Made by a program: the position numbers and the translations under genes
Notes under the pieces: model-generated
What the model saw: only the letters and a program-made list of their open reading frames with translations
What the model was told of the DNA's origin: nothing
Database searches by the model: none
Part shown: positions 12,427-25,500 of the stretch, piece after piece
Numbering within the stretch: the stretch's first letter is position 1
Layout: each line of letters opens with the position of its first letter
Assembly (NCBI RefSeq): GCF_040802235.1
Contig: NC_133166.1
Span: 3,038,001-3,102,000, forward strand
DNA from: Manis javanica
Lineage: Eukaryota > Chordata > Mammalia > Pholidota > Manidae
Length of the DNA stretch: 64,000 nucleotides
Direction of reading: 5' to 3'

Positions 12427-12978
12427 TAAGGCCAACGGATGAACTTAAGAAAGAAAGAGTATGAGGGTCTGCAAAGGAATCAAACTGCAATTTTATAATG
12501 TAGTCGATAATATCCTGACTACAATCTGAAAGAGCCTCAGTAAGAGGCATTTAGAGGGGGGAATAGTGTCAACAGCAGTGTGCAGAGCTTCCAAACAGGA
12601 AGAAAAGAAGTGCAGAAAAATTGGGGCCAGGGATATATTGTAGTAAGAGATGGTCTATATTTGTAGAGTTAAGGTGTTATTTAAACTTAATAATCCCACT
12701 TCAGAAAAATATCCTTGCTTTGTGCTCAATGTTCTATTCAGACTATCCTATTGAAACTAAAAGGATTTCACATCAAAAATAAAAACGCGATGTAATGATA
12801 ATGAAAGGAAGGAGGGAAGGAAGGGAAAACATGGCTGCATGTATTTCACTTTGAAGGACGTTTCCTTGCAATGCAAGTAAGGTCTTTGCAGGCACAGCTG
12901 AACATGAGCATAGTAGGGATACTTTTCTGACCAATGGATCTTGGCGTGGGCATGAGAGGTGGCATCATCTGCAAGGAC

Positions 12979-13048
12979 TTTAGAATAAAAAAAATAGGTT
13001 AGATAATAAAACAAATATAAATTAAGTCCATGTTATGTTAAAGAGTGG
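12979..13048 (+). repeat. 70-bp direct repeat, copy 2
   Basis: Second copy of 12357-12426, 622 bp downstream. Identity is high enough that the duplication is much younger than the surrounding inverted repeat. Confidence 0.9.
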
Positions 13049-13654
13049 GTGGGGGATGGGGAAGTCAGAGGAAAGCAGAGGTAAAGCTGGGTCAGGACCA
13101 CCCCAAATGCTGGGCTGGGTCTTACTGTGGGAAGACCCCAGTGTGCCAGCCACTTTCTGTCACTCTCTGGATTCTGCTCGTCTTTTGTCATTCTTGAGTT
13201 TAAAAGTATAATCTTGATAAATGTTAAGGCCTAGTCCCCTGTGTTCTGTGAGGAAAGAAAATGGGTTTAATGTCCGTGGTATGGGTGAAATAATAAGAGC
13301 GGGGGAGAAAGGCACCCTCAGAAACAGCATAGTAATGACACCAGGAATTTGAGCAGTTTTATCTATACTCCCTGAATCACACGCTAGAATGAGATTTCTG
13401 CAAATGCATAGATCTAGGAGCAGACTGCTTTGACCTGGAGTCAAATGCTACTGACTCCATGGAGAGATGATTGGTATTATGTAAGCTGTAATTTTGCTAT
13501 GGATGAGGTGCTATTTGCTCAAGTTACTCAAATATAATTACAAAGCTATTTACTATTGCAACTCTGGGACTTATCCAGTTAGACTCAGATGAATATGAAA
13601 GCTAATACTGTACATTTTGAAGATCACATATATGACTTCACATGATACATATGG

Positions 13655-13765
13655 TATATATGCAAAAATATGTATATATATAATAAATATACATGTGCAT
13701 ATATGTATATATGCAAGACAAAAGCATATATATAGCATACAAATATACATATGTATACACACACA
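13655..13765. repeat. AT/ATAC-rich microsatellite
   Basis: Imperfect 'atat', 'atatac' and 'cacaca' runs between the spacer sequence and the MLT1 LTR. Confidence 0.85.
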
Positions 13766-14080
13766 CATACTCCAAGATTCATATTTCGCATACCTCAGTA
13801 TGTGACTGTATTTGGCAATAGGGACTTGAAGTTGCTAGAGGGGACTCTAATCCAATATGACTGGTGTCATAAGAAGAGGACATCAGGACATAGAAACAGG
13901 TATGACCATGGGAAGACAGAGCAGACTGCTATCTATAAGTGAAGGAGAGACACCTCAGGAGAAATTAGTCCTTCCTTCATTTTCATCTTACTTCCAGATT
14001 TTATAACAGTGACAAGTAAGTTTCTGCGGTTTAAGCCAGCAGTGTGTGGCACTTCGCTATGGCAGCCCCAGCACACTGAT
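13766..14080 (+). mobile_element. Solo MLT1-type LTR (ERVL-MaLR)
   Basis: It matches the MLT1 LTR pattern in order: 'attcatat' near the start; a 'gtgactgtatttgg' block; 'cataagaagagga'; and the terminal 'tttctgcggtttaagcc', 'tatggcagccc' and 'actgatacag'. This is an ancient MaLR fossil with no internal sequence next to it. Confidence 0.8.
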
Positions 14081-14332
14081 ACAGTCAGTGTCAGCATACA
14101 TGTGAATATATGTACCTATGTGTGTATGTATGTGTATTTGTTCATGTGCATATCTTTGGATTAATTAACTAAGAAGCAAATGGATGACAGAGTTCTTCTG
14201 CATATGTGAAAACTGCATCAGTGGTGGTATGCCAACAATCTTCTTATTAAAATATCTAACTACGATAGAAACACACAAATAAACTAGAGGAAAAACTTTA
14301 TGATTTGGGTATTGAGACAATGAACATTATTC

Positions 14333-15346
14333 TTAATCTGTTTCAATTGATCGGTCAGTGTGAAATATATAATTAATTGATAAACCAATTCTTTCAAACA
14401 TTCTTTTCATTGCCTTTTTTACGTCTTTGTTCCTTAAACTATAGATGATGGGATTTAACATGGGAATCACCATGGTGTAAAATACCGATACTATCATATC
14501 ATGGTCCAATGCATAGCTGGAACTTGGTCTCACATACATAAAGAGGATCGTGCCATGATAGATTGTCACTCCAGTCAGGTGAGAGCCACACGTAGAAAAG
14601 ACTTTTCTCCTCCCATCAGTGGAATGAATCCTCAGAATGGCCAACAGAATGAAGCCATAGGAGATCAGCACAATCATGATAGTGACGATCTCAATGGCGC
14701 CCACGAAGTAGAAGAGTAGAAGCTGGTTTGTGTGAGTGTCTGAGCAAGAGAGAGCGAGGAGAGGAGGGATGTCACAGAAGACATGTCGGATCTCATTGGA
14801 TGCACAGAAGGAGAGGCTGAATGTGGCCACTGTGTGTACAGAAGCGTGCAGGATGCCCCCAACATAGGAAGCAATAATAAGGGGAACGTAGATTCTGGGT
14901 GACATGCTCACTGAATACAGGAGAGGGTTGTAGATTGCTACGTAGCGATCATATGCCATTGCCGCCAACAGAAAGCACTCTGTGGTTCCAAAAGTAACAA
15001 AGAGAAACATCTGGGCTGCACATCCAACGAATGAAATGGCTTTATTCTTTGCTAGGAAACTGACCAACATTTTTGGAGTGACAACTGAGGAATAGCAGGC
15101 GTCCAGGAATGATAACACACTCAGGAAGTAGTACATCGGGTTATGGAGCCGGGAATCCCCAATGACTAAGAAAACCAGTCCCAAATTTCCGGCCAGAGTA
15201 AAAAGATAGATTGCTAGAAATAGCAAAAATAGGAAGACGTTCATCTCAAAATCATCTGTGAAGCCCATCAATATAAATGTGGTGACTTCAGTCATATTTT
15301 TCCACTGAATCCTGTGTAAAGCTAAGTCTGACGTCAACTCTGACAT
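14333..15346 (-). CDS. OR5T: Olfactory receptor, family 5 subfamily T, intact
   Basis: Class II olfactory receptor of 337 codons, uninterrupted. Visible marks: N-glycosylation N-M-T at 17-19; TM1 GN pair; [25 protein letters not shown] at the end of TM3; [25 protein letters not shown] in TM7; and a C-terminal tail about 15 residues longer than gene 1, ending IETD. From about residue 19 to the end of TM7 I count roughly 17 differences from gene 1. The first 18 residues differ at about 10 positions and the tail is unrelated, so the gene is a separate OR5T paralogue (OR5T2/OR5T3 side). Its 3' flank resembles that of the OR5T pseudogenes in the tandem array. The start at 15346 gives an N-terminal length equal to gene 1. 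A shorter start is not available at the NMTEV position because the preceding residue is W. Confidence 0.92.
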   Translation of the reverse strand: MSELTSDLALHRIQWKNMTEVTTFILMGFTDDFEMNVFLFLLFLAIYLFTLAGNLGLVFLVIGDSRLHNPMYYFLSVLSFLDACYSSVVTPKMLVSFLAKNKAISFVGCAAQMFLFVTFGTTECFLLAAMAYDRYVAIYNPLLYSVSMSPRIYVPLIIASYVGGILHASVHTVATFSLSFCASNEIRHVFCDIPPLLALSCSDTHTNQLLLFYFVGAIEIVTIMIVLISYGFILLAILRIHSTDGRRKVFSTCGSHLTGVTIYHGTILFMYVRPSSSYALDHDMIVSVFYTMVIPMLNPIIYSLRNKDVKKAMKRMFERIGLSINYIFHTDRSIETD

Positions 15347-18119
15347 TTCAGTTTTTATTTATAGATTTTTAAGTGAATATTTTTAAAAATAGTATCTGCC
15401 CTGTTGTATCCTCATATCTGTTTCTTAGAAGGCCATGTTGGAATCCTCGGCAATGTAGGAATAGGCAGTGATGAATTTCGGTCCAAATGGATGCATTACC
15501 CTGTGTAATAAAGAAAATATTTTACTAAGTTATTATCAAAATTTGTCAAGTTTAAAATATATGTTAATAAATGGATTAATTTCCAGTTTATTTTTTGTTT
15601 TATTTATTACCATTTTTTTCATATTGCATTACCTTAAAATTCACCAAGATGAATACATATAGGGTTTTTAAAATCTGAAAATAGTATATTAAAAATTGAA
15701 CATTGAGTATTAGTTCTAGTTTGCCTACAGTGTGCATGCAGTTCTCTTCCTTAATGTTCACAATTGTTAAAAATGGGAGCAACCACGTGTATATCATAAG
15801 ATGGAGTGTCTTTAAACAAGAATAGCAATGTGAAAATTTAATTCTGAAGTGTTCCTAAAAGGCTACAATATGGGATGTTACATTTCATTTCAACTTCTTA
15901 TACAATGTGGCTTTTTCTGACTAACCCATTTTTGGTTCTCATTTTTTGCTATTATCGTCTTCCACTAATACTTCCATAACATTGATGAACAGACAACAGA
16001 TTTAGAAGGCAGATGTACCTTGCCTGCAAACAAAAACACAGCATTATTTTCTGTTTCATTTTGTTCTGTTTCTTAGTTTTCTTTCTTGATACACATATAA
16101 CTAGGTTGTCCATTTGGCCCTTCACAGTTCGTTATACTTTTAATGTTTTGCGAATTTGAACATAATATGGACGCAAGATCTTTCTCTATTCATATATTAT
16201 ACTCATTATCCCTGTGAAGACCTTGAGTATATTTCTGTCAAAAACAAATCATGGCAATTTTTAAATATAGTTTCTTAGAGAGTTTCTAAAATTATTATAA
16301 AATAAAAATAACCTGATAAAAAATTGTTTATAGAAGCTATGGCTAAAAGAATAAAACCACTATGTAAGCCACAATGTAGTGTTTTATTTCTTATATATTT
16401 CCCTATGCTGTCACACAATTTCCTATTCAGTAAAGTATAAAGAAAGGAAACTATAAAACAATTAAAAAACAGTTTAAGAGTCAGTTGTACCTTAACTATG
16501 GAATAAAAATCTCCATAATTGATACAAAATATTGTATCTACCATATTTAGGATCAAGCTTCTTGATTTTCCTCCAGTATATCATAGACCAAATGTATTTA
16601 AAGGAGTTAAATATCTGCCTTGCATAAGGTCAGGACCAAAAAATGACTTATATTCATAACATAAATACACTACATTTTGTCATACTGAGAACTACATCAA
16701 GAAGGCATGAGTAAATCAGTTTAAAACTATTTTTAAAACAAGAAAGTTACATGTCTTTATTTTTCCCAGAAATTTATTCCAGAGCCATGTAGAAGATTGT
16801 TTTTTCTAATACAGAAAATAAATAGCTTCTTTAAATATGGAGATAGCAAACAAACAAAATGCTCATTTAATATTTAGAGAATCTTAGAGTAAAAAAATCT
16901 ACAGGCTAAATTGTGACTTCTGTAAAAATTCAGACAACTCAAATACTAATCATGAGGACACATACACAAATGCTTTATAATAATTTCTAGTTTATTTTTA
17001 ATGGTTACACATCACTAAAATAACATAAGACCCTCAATATAAATATGTATTACTAATGTTATTTAGGCATCACAAAAAAATTCATTTGTTTGAAATTTTT
17101 TTCATATTCTCTCTTTGTTCATCTTTCATTTTCTTTCTCTTTCTGTCAAGAATCCATGAAATATGTAAAAAATGTATTACTGAAGAGAATCTGGGACAAA
17201 CAGGAATTGGGCAGAAAGGAAGCATCACAGTGAAAAGAAATACATATATGCAAGCAAATTTTGAAAAATGAACCAATAGATGGTCTACTGAAAGAATACG
17301 TTATAAAATGCACATTGGCTGATAGAAACAGGAGAAATGTCAGGGATATTACAACACTAACCTTTAATTAATGTGGTTAAGATGTCACATCTGTGGAAAA
17401 CAAAGACTCTATTTAGACTCTGAAACCCTGTATTAAAATATTAGATTTAGCACTAGCGAGATATTGGTAGAAGTAACTTTGTCCTTCAAACTAAATAATT
17501 TAAGATTAACCAAAATTTTTGTGTATGTCTTGTTCAACTATATGAACATGGTCTGATTACAGACTGCTTACTTATGAGATGCACTAAAATGTTTTATTAA
17601 AGTGTTAATTATATATGAAGGATGCATACATATGAAATATGACCTCTGATAATTTTGTCCATAATAATTTTCTTGTAATTCTTTTCTTCTGATTTTATCT
17701 GTAGTTTATAAATGAAGATATGTTTTAATCCAAATTATGTCCCATTAGAGCAATTATCCACTCTGCTCTAGGGAATTGGAGGAATGATAGGCAAAAAAAT
17801 ACGGGGTTTATTTATTTCATTCAAGATGCTCTTCAAACAGGTTTTTGCCAACCAGTATTTAAGGAAATGATAGTGGGTTGTGTTTATATCTATCTAGATT
17901 ACTTCACTTTAAGAGATAGAGACTAAAAAGACAAAAATACAGACACTGAATTTGTACAAAACGGGCCAGTTCAGATGACTAAAATTAAATCGGTAACTCG
18001 ACTACCATGCACATGCAGTCAGAAGACTCTACATCTGTGAGGACAAGGTTGCAAACACTAAGCTTGGAAATAAAGAAAGGCATGATGGCAGCAAATACAT
18101 GTTAATAAGTGGCTACTAG

Positions 18120-18345
18120 GAGCTAGAAATTCTGGGCATGTCACTGCATTGTGACCTGCAAAGGAAATAATTCAGCATCTCTTTATGGATGAGGAAACTG
18201 AGAAGCAGCCTAACCTATACACTGAGCAAATTAATATGATTAGTTAGTTAGCAGAGCTAGGATTTAAGACCAGGTTTTTCTGTCCCACACTTTGAGCTAT
18301 TTCCACTCTAACATATTGCACATCCCTTGTAATATGCCATAATTC
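18120..18345 (-). mobile_element. MIR SINE
   Basis: Reverse-complement MIR: 'tggatgaggaaactgag' near 18190, then 'gcagagctaggattt' near 18252. It is the right-arm counterpart of the MIR at 3143-3345. Confidence 0.8.
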
Positions 18346-19814
18346 TGGAAATGGTATTTCCTAGAAACAATACAAAATGACAAACTCGTGTGTTTAAATT
18401 CTATAAAGCCATCAAGCTTTAGCAGAGCATGATTATAAAAAAAAATGAAGTGGCTTCTTAATCAATTAGCTAACTAACAAAATTAATTTAAAATTCATTT
18501 ATATACCTCCATGAGGAAAAACATTAAATTTCCAAAATGGCACATACCTGATGGTATATGTTTGATAGGTAATTTTTTCTCCATTTATTAATTTTCCTAA
18601 ATTTGAAATATAGTCCCTTGTTTCTACTACCTTTGTTCTGTTACCTTCCAAGTTAAAGAAAATTTCTAACTGACAAATCTATTGACCTAAATATGCAGGA
18701 AGTCTTTCTTTTTATCTATGGAAGTCCTTCATTTGATTTTAATTTGACTTTGAGTTAACTAGAAATTTCTGTCTCAGACTGAAATTTTAAAGCATAGAAT
18801 CTAGTTTGAGATTCAAGGAAATAACTTCTGAAACATTTTGTAAGGGTTCAAAAAACTCACTTTCCTCTTACCTGTGGAAATGAACTGCTCACTTAATTAA
18901 GATGTGCTATGAATATTAAACACTGAACTCTTATACCAGGTTCTTGAGCTCTTTATGGAGTCCACAGGGATGATCCAAGGAGAAAACATGCTATCTTGGG
19001 ACAGAAAAGTAACAAGATAATTTTGTTTTTTTCCGTAGTAAATATGTGAATGGTTCTGGAGCAATGAACTGAATAATGAAAATGAATACATGTGTGCACT
19101 TTGGCCTCCAATATAAAGTGATCAATGGTTAAAGAGTATGCACAGGACTGGAAAAGAAATCTAAGACACAGGACAGAGTCCAGCTGTGATACTAAATAGC
19201 TATGTGATACTAAATAACTCTGATACTAAATAGTATTGAGTTCTCTAAAATCCAGTTCTTTCTTCTTGGGAATATAACCTGTTTACTTCTCACAACATCC
19301 TTTAAACATATATCTAATGAAATAATATGAAAGGATGAACTATGAAGGAATTCATAAACATTTAGTGAAGATTATTACACTTATTTCACTTCAAATTGGT
19401 ATACTTCAAAGTGATAGGAGAGATATTTAAGCTCAGTAAGAGTTTAAAAGGGAGATAATATATAAACGCATGAATAGGAAGTAGTGACAGCAGATATGGG
19501 ACAATATACAGATAACTGTAATATGTAATAAAATGTTAGAATACTAGAGATCTAGAAGGGATGAAGGTCAAAATATTTCAGTTGTATAGGGTCTTGTTTT
19601 GGGAACCCTAAATACTAATCTCTAGACCAGTACATGGCTATGTCCTAACATGTTATTAAAAAATTGTGAAAAATACATACATGCCTGAGATCTATACCCA
19701 GAGAGTCTAAATTAGTAGATTGGGAATGTTGGTCAAAGAGTTTGAATTTTAGAAGAAACTAAGCAAAGAAGAACAAAAAGGAAGAAAGGATGGAAGGAAG
19801 ATGATACTGACAGG

Positions 19815-20000
19815 CTGCCCAATTGTGAACAGACGATCTATAAATTAAATGCAATCCCAAATGATCTGTACAATGCAACCTCAACATAAATCAAACAGAC
19901 ATTTTTACAGAATTTGGCAACATTATGCTAAAATTTATACAAAAAGGCAAAGGAATGAAGGTAGTCAAACAATTCTGAAAAAGAAGAATGCAAAAAAAAA
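19815..20000 (+). mobile_element. Old L1 ORF2 fragment
   Basis: It resembles the late ORF2 region of L1 ('aaattaaatgcaatccca', then 'aaaatttataca', then 'ttctgaaaaagaagaatg') and ends in an A-rich run. It is a separate, older fragment because its position within ORF2 does not continue into the next L1. Confidence 0.65.
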
Positions 20001-20009
20001 AGAAGAATG

Positions 20010-20805
20010 ACACAGGAAGAAACAGAAAATCTGAACAGACCATTACCAGCAATAAAATTGAATCCAAAAAACTACCCAAGAACAAAACCCTCAGATCAGA
20101 CAGTTTCACTGCTGAAATTTATCAGACATTTAGAGAAGACATAATACCCATCCTCCTAAAAGTTTTCTAAAAAATGGAAGAGGAGGGAATACTTCCAAAC
20201 TCATTCTATGAAACCAGCATCACTCTAATACCAAAACCAGGCAAAGACACCACAAAAAAAGAAAACTACAGAACAATATCCCTGATGAACATAAATGCAA
20301 AAATACTCAAAAAATAATAGCAAACTGAATTCAAAAATACATCAAGAGGATCATAAGTGGGATTCATGCCAGGAATGCAAGGATGCTACAACATTCGAAA
20401 ATCCATTAACATCATCCACCACATCAACAAAAAGAAGGACAAAAACCACATGATCATCTCCATAGATGCTGAAAAAGCATTTGACAAAGTTCAACACCCA
20501 TTCATGATAAAAACTCTCAACAAATTGAGTACAGACAGCAAGTACCTCAACATAATAAAGGCCATACATGACAAACCCACACCAACATCATACTTAACAG
20601 CAAGAAGCTGAAAGCTTTTCCTTTAAGATTGGGATCAAGACAGGGATGCCTACTCTCTCCACTTTTATTCAACCTAGTACTGGAGTTCCTAGCCATGGAA
20701 GTCAGACAATACAAAGAAATAAAAGACATCCAAATTGGTAAAGAAGAAGTTAAACTGTCACTGTTTGCAGATCACAAGATATTGTACATAAAAAACCCTA
20801 AAGAC
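20010..20805 (+). mobile_element. Old L1 'A', 5' portion (ORF2 RT region)
   Basis: This piece is 5'-truncated and starts inside ORF2. It encodes decayed RT sequence: a FMPGMQG block at about 20362, the [13 protein letters not shown] region at about 20468-20507, [12 protein letters not shown] at about 20638-20670 and a FAD-H version of the FADD box near 20763-20775. It stops at 20805 inside the codons after the FADD box and resumes at 29111. The gap between is the inserted L1 'B' composite. It carries several stops and frameshifts. Confidence 0.85.
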
Positions 20806-21520
20806 AGGCAGAGCCAACATGGCGGCATGAGTAGGACGGTGGGAATCTCCTCCCAAAAACATATATTTTTGAAAATACAACAAATACAACTAATCCTAAA
20901 AGAGAGACCAGAAGACACAGGACAACAGCCTGACTACAGCCACACGTGTGAGAGCCCAGCGCCTGGTAAAAGGGGTAAGATACAAGCCCCAGCCTGGCGG
21001 GACCCAAGCACACTTCCCGCCAGCTCCCAGTGGGAGGGAGAGGGAGCCCAGGACTGCTAAACACCGAGCCCCAGCCACCCACACCAGAGCGCAGACACAG
21101 TGCATGTGTGGAGGGCTGGAAACTAGGGAAATAGGGCAGCAAGACCTCTGAGTGGGTGCCGAAGCTGAGGCCCCTGTGACAAAGAAAAGCAAGTGCTTTC
21201 TGAAAGTCTTAAAGGGACAGGGATTTAACAGCTAGATGGAAACAACACAGGTCACAGCCCAGTGTCTGGAAATTACAGGGAAAACCGCGTACACTAACCC
21301 CCTGGGCAACATCTCTGAGACCCCTCATGGAGGTAAACAGCCAAAGAGCCCCGCCCCCATCCATTACCCCTCCAGGCGCTGTGAACAAGACACAAAGACC
21401 CAGCCTACACGCAATTACCCAACACAAGCCAATAGGGGGCGCAGTTGTCCCAGTAAAGAAAGGATAGTAGCAAGTGAAAAGTTTGGCCCTCCCAGCTGAC
21501 AGTCAATAGCACCTGTCAAC
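20806..21520 (+). promoter_or_regulatory. L1 'B' 5'UTR / internal promoter
   Basis: It begins 'aggcagagccaacatggcgg', which resembles the YY1-bearing start of mammalian L1 5'UTRs and shows that the copy is full length at its 5' end. The region is more GC-rich than its surroundings. Short open frames in it (for example 20948-21151) have no recognisable domain. Confidence 0.75.
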
Positions 21521-22382
21521 ATGAAAAGGCAAAAAAATATGATCCAGACAAGACTAACCCAGACAGCTTCAGCATCTGCTACATCTTCCCCTGAGAAGGA
21601 ACCTGGGGAGAGAGATTTAACCAGTCTTCCTGAAAAAGAATTCAAAACAAAAGTCATAACCATGCTGATGGACTTGCAGAGAAATATGCAAGAACTAAGG
21701 AGGGAGAATACAGAAATAAAACAAGCTCTGGAAGGACTTCAAAACATAATGGACGAGATGCAAGAGACCATTAATGGACTAGAAAACAGAGAACAGGAAT
21801 GCAGAGAAGCTGATGCAGAGAGAGATAAAAGGATCTCCAGGAATGAAAGAATTTTAGGAGAGCTGAGTGACCAATAAAAAAGGAACAATATATGCATTAT
21901 AGAGGTACCAGAGGAAGAAGACAGAGAAAAATGGATAGAAAGTGTCTTTGAAGAAATAATTGCCAAAAACTTCCCCAAACAAGGGGAAGAAATGACCTCT
22001 CAGACCACAGAGGTACACAGAACTCCCATGACAAGGGTTCCAAGGAGGACAACAACAAGACACATAATAATTAAAATGGCAAAGATCAAAGACAAGGACA
22101 AAGTATTAAAGGCAGCCAGAGAGAAAAAAAAAGGTTACCTACAAAGGAAAACCCATCAGGCTGTCACCAGACTTCTCAGCAGAAACCCTACAGGCCAGAA
22201 GAGAATGGCATGATATACTTAATGCAATGAAACAGAAGGGCCTCGAACCAAGACTACTGTATCCAGCACGAATATCATTTAAATATGAGGGAGGGATTAA
22301 ACAATTCCCAGACAAACAAAAGTTGAGGGAATTTGCCTCCCACAAACCACCTCTACAGGGCATCCTACAGAGACTGCTCTAG
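21521..22382 (+). pseudogene. L1 'B' ORF1 (ORF1p), dead
   Basis: ORF1p is the L1 RNA-binding chaperone that trimerises through a coiled coil. The first 118 codons are open and include a long heptad-rich coiled coil (about residues 40-115: LMDLQRNMQELRREN and onwards). A TAA at 21875-21877 stops the frame. The same frame continues with the RRM-like part (RHIIIKMAKIKDK at about 22061-22099). A frameshift lies in the A-run near 22122-22131. The C-terminal domain follows in another frame (SAETLQARREWHDI, then FPDKQKLREF) and ends at TAG 22380-22382. Two lesions are therefore visible, and the rest is well preserved. Confidence 0.88.
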
Positions 22383-22538
22383 ATGGGAGTACTCCTAAAA
22401 AGAGCACAGAACAGAACACTCAACATATGAAGAAGGGAGGAGGAGGAGTAAGAAGGGAGAGAAATAAAGAATCATCAGACCGCGTTTATAATAGCTCAAC
22501 AAGCGAGTTAGGGTAGAAAGTAAGATAGTAAAGAACCT

Positions 22539-25500
22539 TTGGTAACCACAAACTTAAAGCCTGCAATGGCAATAAGTTCATACCTTTCAATAATCACCCT
22601 AAATGTAAATGGACTGAATGCACCAAACAAAAGACACAGAGTAATAGAATGGATAAAAAAGCAAGATCCATCCATATGCTGCTTACAAGAGACTCACCTC
22701 AAACCCAAAGACATGCACAGACTTAAAGTCAAGGGATGGAAAAACATATTTCATGCAAACAACAAAGAGAAGAAAGCAGGGGTTGCAACTCTGGTATCAG
22801 ACAAAACAGACTTCAAAATAAAGAAAGTAACAAAAGAAAAAGAAGGACATTACATAATGATAAAGGGCTCAGTCCAACAAGAGGATGTAACCATTATAAA
22901 TATATATGCAGCCAATAGAGGAGCACCAACATACCTGAAACAAATATTAACAGAACTAAAGGAGGAAATAGAATGCAATGCATTCATTCTAGGAGACTTC
23001 AACACACCACTCACTCCAAAGGACAGATCAACCAGACAGAAAATAAGTAAGGACACACAGGCACTGAACAACACACTAGAACAGATGGACCTAATAGACA
23101 TCTAGAGAACTCTACATCCAAAAGCAACAGGATACACATTCTTCTCAAGTGCACATGGAACATTCTCCAGAATAGACCACATACTAGGCCACAAAAAGAG
23201 CCTCAGTAAATTCAAAAAGATTGAAATCCTACCAACCAACTTTTCAGACCACAAAGGCATAAAACTAGAAATAAACTGTACAAAGAAAGCAAAAAGGCTC
23301 ACAAACACATGGAGGCTTTACAACAAGCTCCTAAATAATCAATGGATCAATGACCAAATCAAAATAGAGATCCAGCAATATATGGAAATAAACGACAACA
23401 ACAACACTAAGCCCCAACTTCTGTGGGACACAGCAAAAGCAGTCTTAAGAGGAAAGTATATAGCAATCCAAGCATATTTAAAAAAGGAAGAACAATCCCA
23501 AATGAATACTCTAATGTCACAATTATCGAAATTGGAAAAAGAAGAACAAATGAGGCCTAAGGTCAGCAGAAGGAGGGACATAATAAAGATCAGAGAAGAA
23601 ATAAATAAAACTGAGAAGAATAAAATAATAGCAAAAATCAATGAAACCAAGAGCTGGTTCTTCGAGAAAATAAACAAAATAGATAAGCCTCTAGCCAGAC
23701 TTATTAAGAGGAAAAGAGAGTCAACACAAAACAACAGTATCAGAAACGAGAAAGGAAAAATTATGACGGACCCCACAGAAATACAAAGAATTATTAGAGA
23801 ATACTATGAAAACCTATATGCTAATAAGCTGGGAAACCTAGGAAAAATGGACAACTTCCTAGAAAAATATAACCTTCCAAGACTGACCCAGAAAGAGACA
23901 GAAAATCTAAACAGACAAATTACCAGCAGCAAAATTGAAGCGGTAATCAAAAAGCTACCAAAGAACAAAACCCCCGGGCCGATGGATTTACCTCAGAATT
24001 TTATCAGACATACAGGGAAGACATAATACCCATCCTCCTTAAAGTTTTCCAAAAAATAGAAGAGGAGGGGATACTCCCAAACTCATTCTATGAAGCCAAC
24101 ATCACCCTAATACCAAAACTAGGCAAAGACCACACCAAAAAAGAAAACTACAGACCAATATCCCTGATGAATGTAGATGCAAAAATACTCAACAAAATAT
24201 TAGCAAACCGAATTCAAAAATACATCAAAAGTATCGTACACCATGACCAAGTGGGATTCATCCCAGGGATGCAAGGGTGGCACAACATTCGAAAGTCCAT
24301 CAATATCATCCACCACATCAACAAAAAGAAAGACAAAAACCACATGATCATCTCCATAGAAGCTGAAAAAGCATTTGACAAAGTTCAACATCCATTCATG
24401 ATAAAAACTCTTAGCAAAATGGAAATAGAGGGCAAGTACCTCAACATAATAAAGGCCATCTATGAAAAACCCACAGCCAACATTATATTGAATAGCGAGA
24501 AGCTGAAAGCTTCTCCTCTGAGATCGGGAACTAGACAGGGATGCCCTCTCTCCCCACTGTTATTTAACATAGTACTGGAGGTCCTAGCCACGGCAATCAG
24601 ACAAAACAAAAAATACAAGGAATCCAGATTGGTAAAGAAGAAGTTAAACTTTCACTATTTGCAGATGACATGATACTGTACATAAAAACCCTAAAGACTA
24701 CACCCCAAAACTACTAGAACTGATATTGGAATACAGCAAAGTTGCAGGATACAATATCAACACACAGAAATCTGTGGCTTTCCTATACACTAACAATGAA
24801 CCAACAGAAAGAGAAATCAGGAAAACAAATCCATTCACAATTGCATCAAAAAAATTAAATACCTAGGAATAAACCTAACCAAAGAAGTGAAAGACTTATA
24901 CTCTGAAAACTACAAGTGTTGGATTCTCCCAGAGGAGGATGCTGCCCCAAATCACTCATGAAAGGCATCTCTTGATGCAACAAGCAAGAGGAATTTATTC
25001 AGGAACCAGCTAGCTGGGGTCCAAGTGTTAGCCCGATGCAGCGGGTCTCAACAAGGACCCTGAGCAGTCAAAGCCGGAGGTTTTTATAGCATTTTCTAAA
25101 AAGACAGTATTGTTCTACAAGCACGTAACAGGGTTTTTTTTCCCAAGGACGCATAAATCTTCAGTTGGTGCCACATCCCGGGGGTTTCACGAGATAAGAA
25201 CACCCTCAGCCATACAGTGTTTCAGCAAGATAAGCTTGGTATGTATGACTAACTGACCAAGGTTAGCTGTCTGAAGGCCGCAGCTGCCCACCACCTGGTG
25301 TTTATGATTAACTTGTTTTTCACCTCGTTTTTCAAGGCCTTTCTGAATCACATATTCAGAAAATGGCCTCTGAGCTTCTCAAGATGGCTGTGCTTAGGCT
25401 AACAGACTAACCTGTTGTCTTCACTAAATGCTTAGATCCTACACAAGTCACTCTTAAGAAAAATTAAAGGGGACACTAACAGATGGAAACTCATCCCATG

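Larger units (their letters stand above)
11221..13655. other. AT-rich spacer, no gene seen
   Basis: Mostly unclassified AT-rich sequence in the spacer of the inverted duplication. It contains a 70-bp direct repeat (listed separately) and a more GC-balanced patch at about 13050-13450 that I cannot assign. Short open frames here lack any recognisable domain. Confidence 0.6.
14333..19725 (-). repeat. Right arm of the large inverted duplication
   Basis: Reverse-complement partner of 1780-7819, with anchors as given for the left arm. It is shorter than the left arm mainly because it lacks the left arm's L1 3' fragment. The inner edge is near the 3' ends of the two OR5T genes. The flank at 14080-14332 resembles instead the sequence after the OR5T pseudogenes at 43.2, 52.1 and 61.0 kb ('ttgaaacagattaagaataatg'-like). 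Apart from the OR gene and the MIR, 15347-19725 is AT-rich and I see no gene. Confidence 0.8.

Noticed and set aside
19981-20009. 'aagaagaatg' repeated on both sides of an A-run as a target-site duplication for L1 A
   Set aside because: The repeat encloses only the A-run and not the L1, whose right end (31099) has no matching sequence.
20896-21499. Several frames in the L1 5'UTR, including antisense ones that could suggest an antisense ORF0
   Set aside because: Position alone is not enough. I see no conserved start or domain, and the copy is otherwise dead.
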